NCBI RefSeq assembly: GCF_026151205.1
Contig: NC_087079.1
Location: 1,638,028-1,702,027, forward strand
Direction: 5' to 3'
Length of the DNA stretch: 64,000 nucleotides
Source: Bolinopsis microptera
Taxonomy: Eukaryota > Ctenophora > Tentaculata > Lobata > Bolinopsidae
Shown here: positions 51,793 through 64,000 of the stretch, one piece after another
Layout: each line of letters starts with the position of its first letter
Position numbering within the stretch: position 1 is the first letter of the stretch
Made by a program: the position numbers and the translations under genes
Notes under the pieces: generated by a model
Told to the model about the DNA's origin: nothing
What the model saw: the letters and a program-made list of their open reading frames with translations, nothing else
Databases searched by the model: none

Positions 51793-54700
51793 TTAACATT
51801 CAGAGCTGTGGTTGTTACTTCGAACACGCTTTAACAGGATGTCTAGCTTTAGGGTGAGCTCCTGGTTGGCCCGCCTCAACTCCGATATAGAGTGCTCCTG
51901 AAAATTCAGAGATGTAATTTGGACATAATTCGATCTCCGCAAGCAGTTAGCTAAGTCTGGTATCTAAGTGTAAAAGCAAATTTACAAGCAAGGTGGTAAT
52001 GTGTTTCTTAGATTGTAACAAATTCTTACAGGTAGTCGACTTTAAATAATAATTAACAGTTCAAAATAAAATCGTGAATTATATTAAGTTAAGTAATATT
52101 AAGTTATATTAAGTTAAGAGTACTATATACCTGTTTTTCGAGGTTGCAAGACATCCTCTCCAGGGCGAGTGCTGGGTCCAGAAGACCAGTGGGGGACGAG
52201 GTCATGGACTGAGCGTCTTCTTCGTCTTTAGCTCCAGGGTTCTTCTGAAGCTCTGAACAAGCAAATTATATGTAAAATATGTAAAATATGTAATAATATG
52301 CAAATATGGAAGACAAAAACAACTTTCTACTTTTGTAAGATGTAAACGTACGGCAGTATCCAAGAAGCTCGACCCAGTCCGCGGACAACATATGATATGA
52401 TTGTATTATTGTAAGCAGATCATATAATATGTCCGCATAGTAGTTGAATGATATGTATGAATGGTATGTACATATGAATGGTATCATGGTATCTTGGATG
52501 CAATTAGTTACGACTAACATTAATTGTAATTACGTAGTAAATTGCTCAATGAAATTAACGATTTTTATCAAAGTGTGGTGTATAAATCATTTGATTCCTA
52601 TGGAGTATTATAAATTACCGTTATCATCAACAACAACTATTCCTCTGGAGTCTGGAGACGACTAGGGATTTACCGACTTGATTAGACTTGTCAAGAGAAG
52701 CGGTAGTTTTACAAATGGGATCACAGGATAGGAGTTAGGACCATGGAGAATTGATTAGGAAATTGTTGTGGAGGTAGGAGCCGGTGTTGTTGTAGGTGAA
52801 AATGAGTGATGTGGTCTGATAATATTGAGTGTTTATATATTGCATGATGTAAAGGCTAGGTAGTTTAAACGAGCCTATTGCCTAACAAGCTTGACACCAT
52901 TGAAATTGGCGTGCGATGATGTGAACTATCGACTAACCCTACTTGCGATGATGTGAAACTTGCTTTAGTCACTAGTAAGTGGACGGCTATGTGTACATAC
53001 ATGTTTGTATGATCTGCTTATCATCATGTCATAAGTAGTCTGCGGACTGGATAGGGCTTCTTAGGTACTGCCAAACTTACAAATTCAAGCTATGGCATAA
53101 TTATGGCGACAGAATATAGTCCGAAAAAAAAGACGGTGTTCTTAACTTCTTTCAATACTGCAGCCACTAAAACTAACAAATATTCGTAATATGAAACCCA
53201 TCATCTAAAGTAGTAGTACTTACTATTAATAGAGATTCCGGGCCATGATTTGCGTGTGAGATGAGAAGTAGCAAGGGACTGGATGAGAGCTGTCTTTCCT
53301 CTTCACAATCAGGGTTAAGGATCACTTTGCTCTGAATGTAGTACACGAGGTGTGGCTCCACAACCTGAACACAATGTTAATGTCAACTCTATATTCAGCT
53401 TATATCATTATTTTATTTGGTGATTTCATAAATTATTCGTCAAACACATCGACTTTTTGGTTTTAATTCTCCTCAAGAAATCTCCGCAGTTTTGATATTG
53501 TACATTAGAAACGATTTGAATTTCTCATCTTACTATCTTGTCATGTATTATCGGCAATATTACCGTATTGCACGGATATCATGTACGGAAAACAAAAATA
53601 GGCCAATATAACAATACATTAATGAAGTCATGCATATCAAACTCAGTAGTATGCAAAATCATGTAAAAGTTAGAGTAACTGTGTAATATGTACACTGTGC
53701 ATGGTAACAATTGTAAGATTTACCTGATCCTTGCCTCCAAACAAAGTTAGCTTGTTTGAGTCACCAAACATCCTGACCAGCGCCTGAGCAGTCAGGCTGA
53801 TAGGCAGGGAGATCAGGTTGAAGGGTATGATGGAGGGGTGGAGAAGGGAGAACTCGTGGGTGAGCTTGACTGATAGAAACTTCCACTCTGTCTCGAACCT
53901 CTTCTTAGCTTTGGTGTACTGATAATTAATCATGGCAAAGAGCAGCATTGCCAGCAGCCCCGATGAGAGGATTATGTAGCAAGCTATCAGGAGCAGAGCC
54001 ATTATATGGGCACTGTACTCCTCGAAATCATTGAGGTCAACCAAGGAGAAGCTAGCCCAGAATAGGGTGGTACTGATGGTGATGTAGTGGGAGAAGTTGG
54101 CGGTTAGGGAGGGGTTCGATGTTGTGTTATCATTTGCATACACATCATAAGCATTAAATATTTTAGTAATAGCAATACTGAATGAAATGTTCATGATCAT
54201 CAGGATTGCAAGGAACCTGAGTAATTCCCAGAAGAAGTGTCTCATGGACACGAGGATGGGTCCCAAGAACTTGGTGACTTGCAGCACATAGACTATCTGG
54301 AGTATGTGCAGAATTGTTCCTACTGCATAAAGCACATCTGCCACAAACACTAGCAGAGATATATTTGAACTTTGAGCACTGCTTGCTGTATAAATTCTGA
54401 TACCAAACAGCACTGCAAAGAAAAGTGTATAGAAACAGTCAAATACTCCCCTCAGTGCAGATACTTTGAACGAAGTCAACCTTATGACTTTATAATATTT
54501 GATACAGTCTGATAAAAGTTTTCCTAACAGCCAACAGTAGGCTATTTTTTCTGCATACGTCAAATGTTGTCGCGTTTTGTCTGTGCAAATAAACATGAGT
54601 ATTACAAAGAAGATGATGTGTGAGGTAACAAAGGAGAAGAAGCAAAGGCAAGGTGATCCAATAAGTTGTATTAGCTTGTTAAGATGCTGCAGGTTTCCAG

Positions 54701-55985
54701 CGACCAGTCCATACAGCAACCAAGTAGGTACCAGGACAGGTGCCAGCAGCACTTTGATAATAGCACTGACACAGGACCACCAGCTATTCTGAACTCCATC
54801 AAGTTCACCAAACCACTGTTTCTCACACACAACTTGTATCCAGGGCTGGGTCAGGAACTCCTTCTCATTGTACATCAGAGCCCTCCCAAAGGTGTTGTCA
54901 GCATTCTTCATGGACAGCAGCAGCTCTGCATCACTCGGTACCTGACAACAAGCAAGGAAATCCTTAGCAAACGTCTGACATTGCTTAGCTAGCTGTTGAT
55001 ACATATCTGCATGTTCGGTACAGATACGTGCAGCAACAAGGCTAGCCTCTTCCAGATCTAGAGCCATGTCTATCGGACTGAGACACGAGCAAAACACTTC
55101 TGATTCAACAAGCTCCTGTAGTGCTTCAAAGTTTGGAGGTGTTTCTTGAAGCTCTAAGATGCTTATCTCGCTCAGCTCCATGTCAACTTTAACATTGAGT
55201 GTTTTGTACAGCTCAACATCATTGACATTAGAAAGAACAGCAAATGCTAACTTCATATCTGCTCCCTTGGAAACAATATGTTTGATCACATCTTGATTCC
55301 TGCTCTCCAAAGCACAAACTAAAGGATGTTTTCTTGCTTGTTTGTCCAAGTGTCTTGATGGGTTGAGCTCTGCTCCATACTCCAGCAAGAGGTCAATACA
55401 AGGAATGCTCCCATTTTTTACTGCACAACTGGGATATTGTTCATGTTAGTGATATATTATGCTAAGTCAAAATATATAAAGATACCACACATTTCTGTTT
55501 TTATCAGCACCATTTACCGAGCAAGTTCAATTGATATTAAACTACACACCTGAGTGGAGTCAAGGGATCTAATCCCTCCGTCCTGCACAGAGAGTTGACA
55601 TCTACAGTTCCAGAATCCAAAATGGTTCTCAAACCTGATGGTAATTGATCAGTACAAATCTAAACTCAAAATATATGACATTATGTTCAAGCAGAGATTA
55701 AAACATAAAGTGAACCATCACAAAGTACAAATTTGTAAGATTACCACAGAAAATACATTATAATGTTTATTTAAACATATTGCGGAATTCCCATGAATTT
55801 GAAATCAGTACAATATTACCTTCTAGTTGACCATTCCTTGCTAGCTCATGCAATGATCTCGTATGCAAGTAAGCTTCAATGGCAATAGAGTCATCTTTAG
55901 TTATAGTTGAATCTTCGATCATCAGATCTAGGGAGGAAACAATTGTTTGAAGATCGAAAGTTGTATCAAAAGCTATAGTAGACAT
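51793..55985 (-). CDS. TRPC-type cation channel
   Basis: Six exons: 55820-55985, 55550-55634, 53724-55428, 53224-53364, 52131-52244, 51793-51897. Phases sum to 771 residues, within the TRPC range. Order: N-terminal ankyrin repeats (SLHELARNGQLEGLRTILDS; CAVKNGSIPCIDLLLEYGAE; HPLVCALESRNQDVIKHIVS), the TRPC linker (YQQLAKQCQTFAKDFLACC), pre-S1 segment (ALMYNEKEFLTQPWIQVV), six membrane segments, a pore region TTLFWASFSLVDLND with the LFW of TRPCs, S6 (SSGLLAMLLFAMIN) and the TRP box EWKF at about residue 598. The last two exons form a coiled-coil tail (ELRRANQELTLKLDILLKRV). TRPCs are non-selective, often Ca2+-permeable channels gated downstream of phospholipase C. For exon 5 I used the second of two nearby AGs (52245-52246), which keeps the frame. 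Confidence 0.92.
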
Positions 55986-58801
55986 AATAAAGCATCGATA
56001 ATGAACAACAATTAGTATTCATTCGCACAACTTCAAACAACTTTAAGAAAATTGTAATTCAAAAGGTAGCACTATGAATCGAGTTATAGAAGGTTAAAAA
56101 TGGAATGAGAATCAAAATATAAAACATCTCACACCAAACCAGAGATAACTTTTAAAACGGAATTTCTGTTACAATTCAGAGTTGTCTTTCTGTTTTGAGT
56201 CTGTCCACTTGCAAATTGGGTGGGCAAAAATGAGAAGGTTGCTTAGTAACAAGTATGGAAATGCATATGCAAAACTTATTGAAGCAGCATTACGCTGGTT
56301 TGTTGTGATTGCTTTGTGCTTAGGGCACGTCACATTTAAATCGGTTGGGATGGATATTTTTCGTTGCCATAAATACTGTCTGTCACAAAGATTTCTATCC
56401 ATTACCACGGGCATCCTAGTTATTATACTGCAAGGATGTGCCAAGACAAAGGGATACTTGTCATAAACTGCAACAGCCAGGCTACTTTAATGGCAACAAG
56501 CAGTACTGTAAACTCTAATAGTATCAGCATAACAATTTTTGAGCTAAACCAGCTCAGGATGGATAGCTAAGTTCACCTTACAACACAGCATGCTCACTGC
56601 TCAGGACTCTCTAGCCAAAAAATCTAAAACTTCATAATTTGTATTCCTTAAGAAGTATGGCTGGAAAAAGTTAGGTAAGTCTAACTTGGAAAAGAGAGCT
56701 CGAAATCAGCAGCAAATCTGTAAACTGGACATTGAGAAATCAAGCACTAGTCACTAGTCACTCAAGTACTAGTCCCTAACTTCAAGAAGCTCAAAAACAT
56801 CAAACATATCCACATTTTCTCATAATTATAGGGGAGGAGACATTAAACCACGTCGGTGGATAGAGCCTCATTAAGTGAATTCCTCAATAAGGAAGCTTCT
56901 GTAACTCCTTTAAGTGTGTCGGATTGACTGGACGAATTTTCAAGATTCTCAGCCCTTCACACTTTGTTTCTGCCTGGTTCTAATGTACCGTCACAATAAT
57001 GGAAAATTATTCAAACAATATACACATAATATAACAATAACCCTATATAAAAATTCTATATAAAAATTCAATACAAAATCTTAGAAAATTTCATAGAAAC
57101 CCTTTGTTGTAGTAGTTAAAGTAGCCGTCACAAAAGTGACTTTAATATTAATCAAGAAAAGTTTAAAAACTGTTAAAAAAATATATAAATATTTAGATTA
57201 ATATTTTCCGGCTATAAGGTTAGACAACCCAACAATGTACACACCAGTTAAATATAAAATAGAAATTTTTAAAAATTGGAGTATAAATTGTGAAAAACAT
57301 ATGTTGTGACTTGTGTAATCAGTAATATACCCAGCCAATCAAAAATAGATTTACATTTTTTTGATGCAGATTTACTGAGCTTATTTTAAATTTCCGCTGC
57401 AACGATCAGTTGAGACTTTTACTCAACAAAATTCCTTGTAAGAATTATGATGATCAATTGATCCTTAAATCAAATAACTTTTTGTATACTTTAACAAATA
57501 GTGATTTTAACTTTGAGATAAACTGCTAGATTATTATATTTTTGTACCAATGTTCACCTAACTTAACGTCTCTCACTGACACCATCACCCGGCAACCAAT
57601 TTTAAAGTATAATTTATTAACGATCTGACTACAGACTGGCGGTCAACGTTCCCCGTATAGCAGCTCAACGGAGAGGGTAATCAGGGCACGTGTTAATGAA
57701 AAATGTACGTGTCCTTCCACAATCCCCTCTGTTGGGTCACACGTTATTGGGAACTGAGATCGCTATCGTGTAACTAGAAGCAGTATATGCAAAGTAACTT
57801 AGGTGATAGGTGATAGGCAATATGAAATAACACATCTTACTTTAACTTTATCCCGTCACCCATGGACTTATCAATTAACGGCTGGTGGTGGTGTCATCGT
57901 TTGTCGTACTCAAAACGTTTCGCGGTTGCGAATGCCGGCCCATCGAGGAAAATCTTTTTACTTTGTATTTTAACCATTATAAAGTGTGATTAGTCGGATT
58001 TGTATCACGTTGCGACCCCCACGGTCGTTTCACTATGTGGGTGTCAAGTAATTTGCGAGCCGCACGAGAAATCTCAGGTGCAACTGTACGAGAAGAACTC
58101 GCGTGCGCGAAGCGATAATCTCAGTGCTAAATAGTTACTGCGTGCACTGTAAAGTCACATTTAGAAAGTTCCAGACTATTTGATGTTGTGTGTTAACTTT
58201 TTTGATGATGTGATCGCTATGTTGACAAAAAGCTTATCTCTGGCTTTGGGCTCTGGCTTTTTAAATTTTTGACTTGCAACACATTCTTAATCAATTATTC
58301 TTACTTGCTTACATGGGGACCCTGGGCTTTACTGTATAAATACTTAAGTCTTGGTATTGAGACTATTAAATCAGTTAAAGCCATAATTTCAGTCACAATA
58401 TTTACAGAATGGAGCTTCCAAACTAACCACATAATTCAAAATTGTATTATTGGTATCCTAAGAATAATACATAATATTTAACAGAACTAAAATTCATCTG
58501 TATAATAAACTATCAATATTACATACGTCAGTGCTTCAATGAACTATGTTTTTGAAGAAGTTTCAAAGTTAATATTCGGTTCCATATCGGGTAAAACTAT
58601 TAAAGGGCATGATAACAGGAAAATAGACTGATATCATACTGTTTCCGGTCCAGTAGCCAAATCTCTAGACGGGTACTCTGTTACTTGTCGTTTGTGATAA
58701 CATAAAAAGGTGGTATGTGGTAGAACTAGATATTTATATAGCATACTCTACAATCTAGATCTTTAAAACGAAGTAAGAGTTATCACGCCTATATTAGTCG
58801 T
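55986..58801. other. Intergenic, nothing coding supported
   Basis: The left end should hold the TRPC promoter. Overlapping frames on both strands at 56169-56466 (91 and 94 codons) have no recognisable motif and I do not call them genes. The rest is AT-rich with no repeats of note. Confidence 0.4.
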
Positions 58802-59339
58802 TTATCTCTCCGTTAAATCTACAATTCTAACATCATTGGGCAGCATGAGACAAGCAAAAAAAAAAGACATACGAATAGATTTCAAGCTCATAAAGGATCG
58901 TTGTTGGAGACCGGAGATTTCAAAACTAAAGTTTGATAGTCGAAGTTCTCTTGTAGAATTTGAGTCCAGGTAGAGCACTTTCGTTCGACAAAGTCCAACC
59001 TTAGGGTTTGTCGAACTACAGTTGTACGTGTCGAACTTGAGTATGTGTACCGAATTTACCGTGGTAAAAAACATCGTCACACCGTGAAATGTGCAAAAAA
59101 CTACAAAAGGTTCGCCTTAAGATCGTGTATCAATAATTTAAGGAGGCTTTGCCGAGACAACCTATACGCCCGGTTAATTTTTACAGGACAGCCCAGAAGT
59201 AATAGGTTCTGAAACAATTCAAGATTTAAATCTAATCCCTTTAAAGTAGGCGGCTCAGTTACTTACACATTATTACCAAAACAATTAAAATATACCCAAC
59301 TACCATCTATAGCCTATTTTCTAATAATAGAACAATCTT

Positions 59340-59628
59340 CAGCTAACATGGCAATTAGAACAGTTTGGGTTCTGCTGGAGGTTGAGGTTCAGACGAAGCG
59401 AAGGTTTAGGTTCTGCTGGAAGTTGAGGTTCTGCTGTAGGTTGAGGTTCTGCTGTAGGTTCGGATGGGGATATTTTTATGAAGTAAGGTCCAGGAAACGA
59501 GCTGCGGAGCAATATCTGTTCATCCAGCTCGGCCTTTTTCTGTTAAGGTTCATAAAATTGGTAATTGGTCCTCTGACTGTCTTTATTGGCTCTATCTTTG
59601 GATTTCTTCAGTCTCCTGAAATATATTA
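59340..59628 (-). pseudogene. Possible terminal exon with proline-rich repeats and in-frame stop
   Basis: After a good acceptor (ATATATTTCAG at about 59618) the minus strand reads RLKKSKDRANKDSQRTNYQF then YEP, a TAA, and in the same frame QKKAELDEQILLRSS and FPGPYFIKISPSEPTAEPQP, followed by TAEPQL/PAEPKP repeats and a stop after NCSNCHVS. The composition looks protein-like on both sides of the stop. It is either a decayed exon, an exon that starts after the stop at TTAACAG|AA, or chance. I do not recognise the protein and found no upstream exon with confidence. Confidence 0.3.
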
Positions 59629-60368
59629 AGCCACATTAGATGATACGTAAAGATTTGTTTAAGCATACCCAAAAGGATTTCTTTTATATTTATAGCTTAA
59701 TAAAAATCCAACATTAAGATGTATTTGAAAAGTAACTTAAAAGGACATGCAGAGCAACCAATATCGACTGAATCAATGCTTGGTAGCACAAACCGGAGGT
59801 TAGAAATGAATAGAAACCACATGGTTGTTGCATGGGTCACTTGCAACATATATCACATACCTTGGTTTTACATTTCCTTTTCAATAACTAAATTGGAGCG
59901 ACCTCCAATCTCTATAGTTTTTCAAACGCATGGTCCAACCATATCGACGAGAATTTTCAAATGATTTCGGCATTACAATTCCGGCCGCGGTTGCTGAGTT
60001 TCTGAAAAATAAATCATTATAAAACATTATTGGGATTTAATATTGTCTGAAATATTCGAATTTTCGAATGTTGACGACGGACTTCTCGAATGAATAGTTA
60101 CATAATAATGCCATCTGCAAAATTACAGGTCTCAAAATATTGAACACGTGTGTAACGGCGTTACGGCACTTTTGGCCCCCTCTATTACTCCTAGTATATC
60201 TATAATATTAGAGCTATTCTGGTGTATCTGAACAGTGAACAACGTTAGAGCTGCTAAAGTCTGGTGTATCGTAACAATATAAATACTAGTGAAGTATAGT
60301 GTATCTTAACAATATAAGAACTAGTGACGTCTACGTCTGGTGTAACTCAACAATAGTGTATCTGAATA

Positions 60369-61277
60369 GTGAACAACGTTACACTTACAGCTATTAAATT
60401 CTGGTGTATCGTACATAGAAAAGCACCAGCTATCGAGCATCTGCGTGACCAATCTAAGGTGCAGGAGTATTGCATCGCACTGCATAACCGATTCAGTGGT
60501 CTGCCGGTGGAAGAGAGTCTGGATGGAGAGTTGGAGTTGGTCAAGGAGGGCATCAGGGAGGTTTCTTTGGAGGTTTTGGGTCAACGCCCGCGCCGGAGGA
60601 AGAAGCAGCACTTGTCACAAGAGACAAAGGATCTTATCTCGGAGCGGAGTAAGGTCAAGCAGAAATGCCCAAGTGATGGATTCAATAGATCTGAGTATTC
60701 TCTTGCTAATAAGCGTGTTGAGAAGAGCTGCAAGAAGGACGATGAGAACTGGGCTTTACGGGTTGCAGCCGATCTGGAAACAGCTTCTTCACACGGTCAG
60801 CAGAGGGAGGTCTGGCAGATGATCAAGTCCTTGTCAGGCAAGAAGAGTCGGAAGTCAACTGCTGTCAGAGATAAAACCGAGAAGTTGATTTCTGACCCAG
60901 CTGCTCAACGAAAACGATGGGGTGAGCACTTTGCTGAACTACTAAACCCGCAGATAGGAGACGTGGACCTTTCAGACCTAGAGGTCGCACCATGTTTTCC
61001 GTATCTGAGTGATAGTGATTTACCCCCTAGCAGAACAGAGATCTCTGAGGCTTTAAAGAGTCTGAAGAATCACAAGAGCCCTGGAATTGATGAAATTTCC
61101 AACGAACAGCTGAAGTATGGGGCTCCTGGTCTTTTAGACAGGCTTGAGAAACTGTTTGCACGTGTTTGGGAGACGGAGAATGTGCCAGAGGATTGGGTTA
61201 AGGGTATCATTGTTATTGTCCCGAAAAAGGGTGATACATCATTCTGCTCGAACAACAGGGGCATAACCCTACTATAG
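60369..61277 (+). pseudogene. LINE ORF2 fragment ending inside the RT domain
   Basis: An open plus-strand frame of 302 codons. The start (about 60369-60420) is probably host sequence fused in frame. From residue 20 it matches the region between endonuclease and reverse transcriptase of RTE/CR1-like elements (LRDQSKVQEYCIALHNRF, EVWQMIKSLSGKK, RKRWGEHFAELLN) and the first RT motifs (LKNHKSPGIDEISNEQLKYG; VPEDWVKGIIVIVPKKGD; NNRGITLL). It stops at a TAG right after the motif that opens the RT core, and similarity ends there. Both ends are missing. Shorter frames in other phases are shadows. Confidence 0.85.
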
Positions 61278-62770
61278 TACTAATATAAACATGCATCTTA
61301 GGCACATTTTGGTTTATGTCTGAGGTCTGTATCTCAATCAGAAGCTGAGATAATCAATGGTGGGGGTCGCGATGTGGGCGCGGTCAGAAAGGGCGTGATT
61401 CCGGAAAATGCCCCACTCGTGAAAAAGTGTACCCGAGTCAATTGTGTTATTTAGGGTCATATAAGGCGGATTACATCGAGAAACTTAGCGCCAGTTCTTA
61501 GGTGAGCAGGACTTTTGCCTGGTACAGGATTATAATGCGCACTCAAATTTTATAACAAATGCTGAAGGAAGTGTGATTTATATGAAACTTTGCCACATTT
61601 TGGACTATAATTCGGTGTGTCTCTAATATGATATTTGCCAAATAATTGTGGCGTGTTCAGAGCCGCGCACACGTGCGAGTTAAGCGAGTATCTATCAACC
61701 AATGGAATGTACAAATGTGTGTCATGGTGTGTGCGAAGCAAATTTCAGCGTAGCCGATGTAATCTATCAAAACATATGCTATGATTCCGTTTTATTACAG
61801 GATCTGGCATCTGCCGTAAATATTACTGATTTTATCATTGACACACACTAACTGTGCAATGTTACCTGTTTCTCTGATAAACTGCTCGGACAAGTATACG
61901 GCTATAGGGACTGCGAGTCTATCAGCTAAACCAATATCAATAAGGAGTACTCCTCTTAACGGAATTAAATAATGAAAGTAGAAAGTGATCGATGGAGCGG
62001 ATTTTTAGAAGAACAGGAGAGTAAAAACTCAACGGTTGCCATCGTGTCTTCCGAGACTAGTGATAAAGGCGCAGATCAGCTGGATACTGGAGAACAGAAC
62101 CATCAATTAATGATCAAGAGAAACAGGAACCAGAACTTAACCACGATATGGGTTGAGTAACAGAGCAAGTTTGCGACCTCCGGACTATTACAGTGATAAG
62201 TGATAACCATGTCATCTACAATTAGACGGGTGACTGATTAACAATCACAAGCAATATTTCAGTAATGCCAGATAATCAAAAATGGGATTGGATGTTACTT
62301 AGGCCCAACCGAGCACAGTTCATCTATCAATTATAGTTGGCATAGTTCTAGCCACACTGCTAGATTACATCAGTATGAGTCAGGATGTTTATAGTATTTG
62401 TCTTTGCGAGGGGTGTCCAGGGTGGGGGGTCGTGAACTTGATTCTGACAGCAGCAGACCAACAAACTATGAAAAATCTGATATAAAGCTGATAAACTCAA
62501 GCAGGACTGGTACTGTCTTATTGGAAAGTCTTTGTGGCCGTGTAAACTGACTTGTTCTGATATTTGGACCTATGTGGGTATGGTGGTATCATTTCGAACC
62601 CGTTATATGTGCATAATAGGACCTCATAATAAAATTAAACCCTACAATTTTATTTCATTATTGCTAATTGCTTTGGTTGTACATTCCGCAGCTCTCTTAT
62701 CTCTATTGATAAAACGGTATTACTGTGCTAACCTTGTGTACAACGTGTGTAACTGTACAAGAAGTGTACA
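61278..62770. other. Intergenic, nothing recognised
   Basis: No supported gene. The short frames (for example plus 61972-62160) lack known motifs. No tandem repeat was noticed. Confidence 0.4.
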
Positions 62771-62977
62771 ATGTCAGGCGATAACTCTAATGAACTGGCT
62801 ATTGGGAACCTGCTTCTCCGTACAGGAAGTAACGAAATTGTGAAACGTGTCATTTCATTTTTTGACCACTCTGCAAAGAGTTTAGCAAATGTCAAGTCAA
62901 TATCTGCTTTTAATCTTGATATGTTGTGTGAGGGCCGCCTTTTATGCCTTGGGCTATCGGTTAGAGAAATACTATGA
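62771..62977 (+). CDS. Small open frame with an F-box-like segment
   Basis: A 68-codon frame from ATG 62771 containing NEIVKRVISFFDHSAKSLAN and VKSISAFNLDML. The spacing of E/I-V...I..F......SL.NV..(V/I)S resembles the first half of an F-box. It may be a first exon or a chance frame. No continuing exon was identified in the remaining kilobase. Confidence 0.3.
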   Translation: MSGDNSNELAIGNLLLRTGSNEIVKRVISFFDHSAKSLANVKSISAFNLDMLCEGRLLCLGLSVREIL

Positions 62978-63319
62978 TGGTCATTCACATTGATTGGGAT
63001 ATCTAGTTTGCTTAAAAACATTATCTAAGAGCTAATTAGACGTTGATTATAAAATAAAGAAAGGGTACATAACCTGATGTGAAGTTGAGTCGATGAGAAG
63101 GGAGAGGTCAGGATTGGATCATGATGAATCAGCACCAAGACGGTTAAAAGGTTCCAGCTAGGGATTGGCTGAGTTACCAAAACTGTAACGAGGAAGCGTT
63201 ACAATAATCTTAAATTAAGTTGCACTATAATATTAGTAATGAAATATTTATAATAAGTAAATGAAAATGTTCATTAACTCCATGACTTTTTAATAAAGTT
63301 ATCATCCTAGAATGTCATG

Positions 63320-63540
63320 ACCATAATCAATCACGAGTTACAATGTATAACTTAGCTTTGTTGAGTGTTCAATCTTCAAATTTTCAACCGCTATAGAGTC
63401 CTCATGTTATAGGAGGGCACCGCTCTAGAGTCCTCATGTTATGGGATCTATAAGGGAGGGCCGCTCTACAGTCCTACTTCCGACCTTCACCGGCCTACAG
63501 TCCACCGCTCAACAGTCCACCGCTCAATAGTCCTACATGA
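63320..63540. mobile_element. End fragment of the MULE-type element family
   Basis: CCGCTCTAGAGTCCTCATG and variants are repeated, preceded by ATAATCAATCACGAGTT. This matches the right-hand part of the 28594-31962 element (30395-30720). No transposase or opposite end lies inside the window. Confidence 0.75.
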
Positions 63541-64000
63541 CAGCCGTTCTACGGCCATGGTGAGGTGAATAATCTCCTCTCAAACTAAAATTGTCCGGGA
63601 GGCTACCGAATCAAAAATCTCTTATCCCGTGGAGCTCAGGAATTCATTGATCCCAGACTTCCGAAGCCTTATAATTGTGTTGAAATCTTTTAGTGGATTT
63701 GTGCTCGGAAATGGCAACAGGGGCTCGCCCTGTTGTCCAGGAAATTTCTTTATAAAATCTTTTTAATCAAAATTTCTGTCAACGTGTTTTGTCGGTCAGT
63801 TTTACATTTCTAAGAGGGCTGTTAGCGTATCTGATTGGTTAGGATAAATTAGTATCGGGCTCGAGTCGGCTTCCCTAATACCGCTCGTAATTGGGGCTTG
63901 CACTGGGGATGATTTAAGAAGCTTCATGGCACTCCGCTGGACTGGTGCAATATGTAATATCATAGCGTACCGTGCGGGGTTGCCAAAACATTAATTGTAT
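63541..64000. other. Window end, nothing recognised
   Basis: No coding frame or repeat that I can support. Confidence 0.4.

Noticed and set aside
56169..56466. Overlapping 91- and 94-codon frames on opposite strands.
   Set aside because: No motif, splice context or similarity that I recognise; likely chance frames.
58802..59080. A 92-codon minus-strand frame.
   Set aside because: The region has short TCGAAC/GTTCGA-type repeats and the peptide shows no domain.

Overview
The window looks like AT-rich metazoan nuclear DNA: genes are split by spliceosomal introns with GT/AG ends, and the intergenic and intronic space is full of decayed transposons and tandem repeats. The genes are animal genes: two ciliary genes, a TRPC-type channel, an ISG12/IFI27-like pair and an orphan class A receptor. 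The compact intron structure, intronless divergent receptor and repeat content suggest an early-branching marine invertebrate, possibly a cnidarian. The phylum is my inference and is not settled by the sequence.

Layout. 1-7 kb: one intronless class A GPCR (minus strand), then AT-rich intergenic DNA with an inverted duplication near 4.9-5.8 kb. 7.05-21.5 kb: a complete BBS2 gene (minus, 16 coding exons, 728 aa predicted, all exon phases consistent). 22.75-46.3 kb: an IQCB1/NPHP5 gene (minus, 14 coding exons, about 597 aa). Its introns hold several transposon relics and a small plus-strand gene for a secreted protein. 46.9-48.5 kb: two tandem ISG12/IFI27-like genes (minus). 51.8-56.0 kb: a complete TRPC-type channel gene (minus, 6 exons, 771 aa). 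56-64 kb: mostly intergenic, with a LINE fragment, a possible proline-rich exon carrying an in-frame stop, an F-box-like open frame and a piece of the element family seen at 28.6-32 kb.

How the genes relate. BBS2 is a core BBSome subunit. NPHP5 is a ciliary transition-zone/centrosomal protein reported to act with the BBSome. Here the two lie head-to-tail on one strand, 1.26 kb apart. The receptor, channel and ISG12 genes have no evident functional tie to them.

Most notable. In both ciliary genes, tandem-repeat arrays sit directly on exon edges and several have amplified the splice site itself. A 48-bp array of about 30 units carries copies of the BBS2 exon 11 acceptor and exon start. A 52-bp array of 14 units carries copies of the BBS2 exon 9 end and donor. 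One IQCB1 intron consists entirely of a 15-bp array. A 49-bp unit repeats an IQCB1 exon end and donor three times. Reading through the large BBS2 arrays meets stop codons, so accurate splicing must choose one true site among many copies. Perfect RFX X-box palindromes also cluster in IQCB1 introns.

Mobile elements recognised: three non-LTR retrotransposon pieces, a tRNA-derived SINE, a MULE-type transposase relic inside a 3.4-kb element with 8-bp target duplications, a poly-G/poly-C foldback element, a TTAA-flanked inverted-repeat element with a solo arm elsewhere, pogo/Tigger-like MITEs, and a pogo/jerky-like transposase relic.
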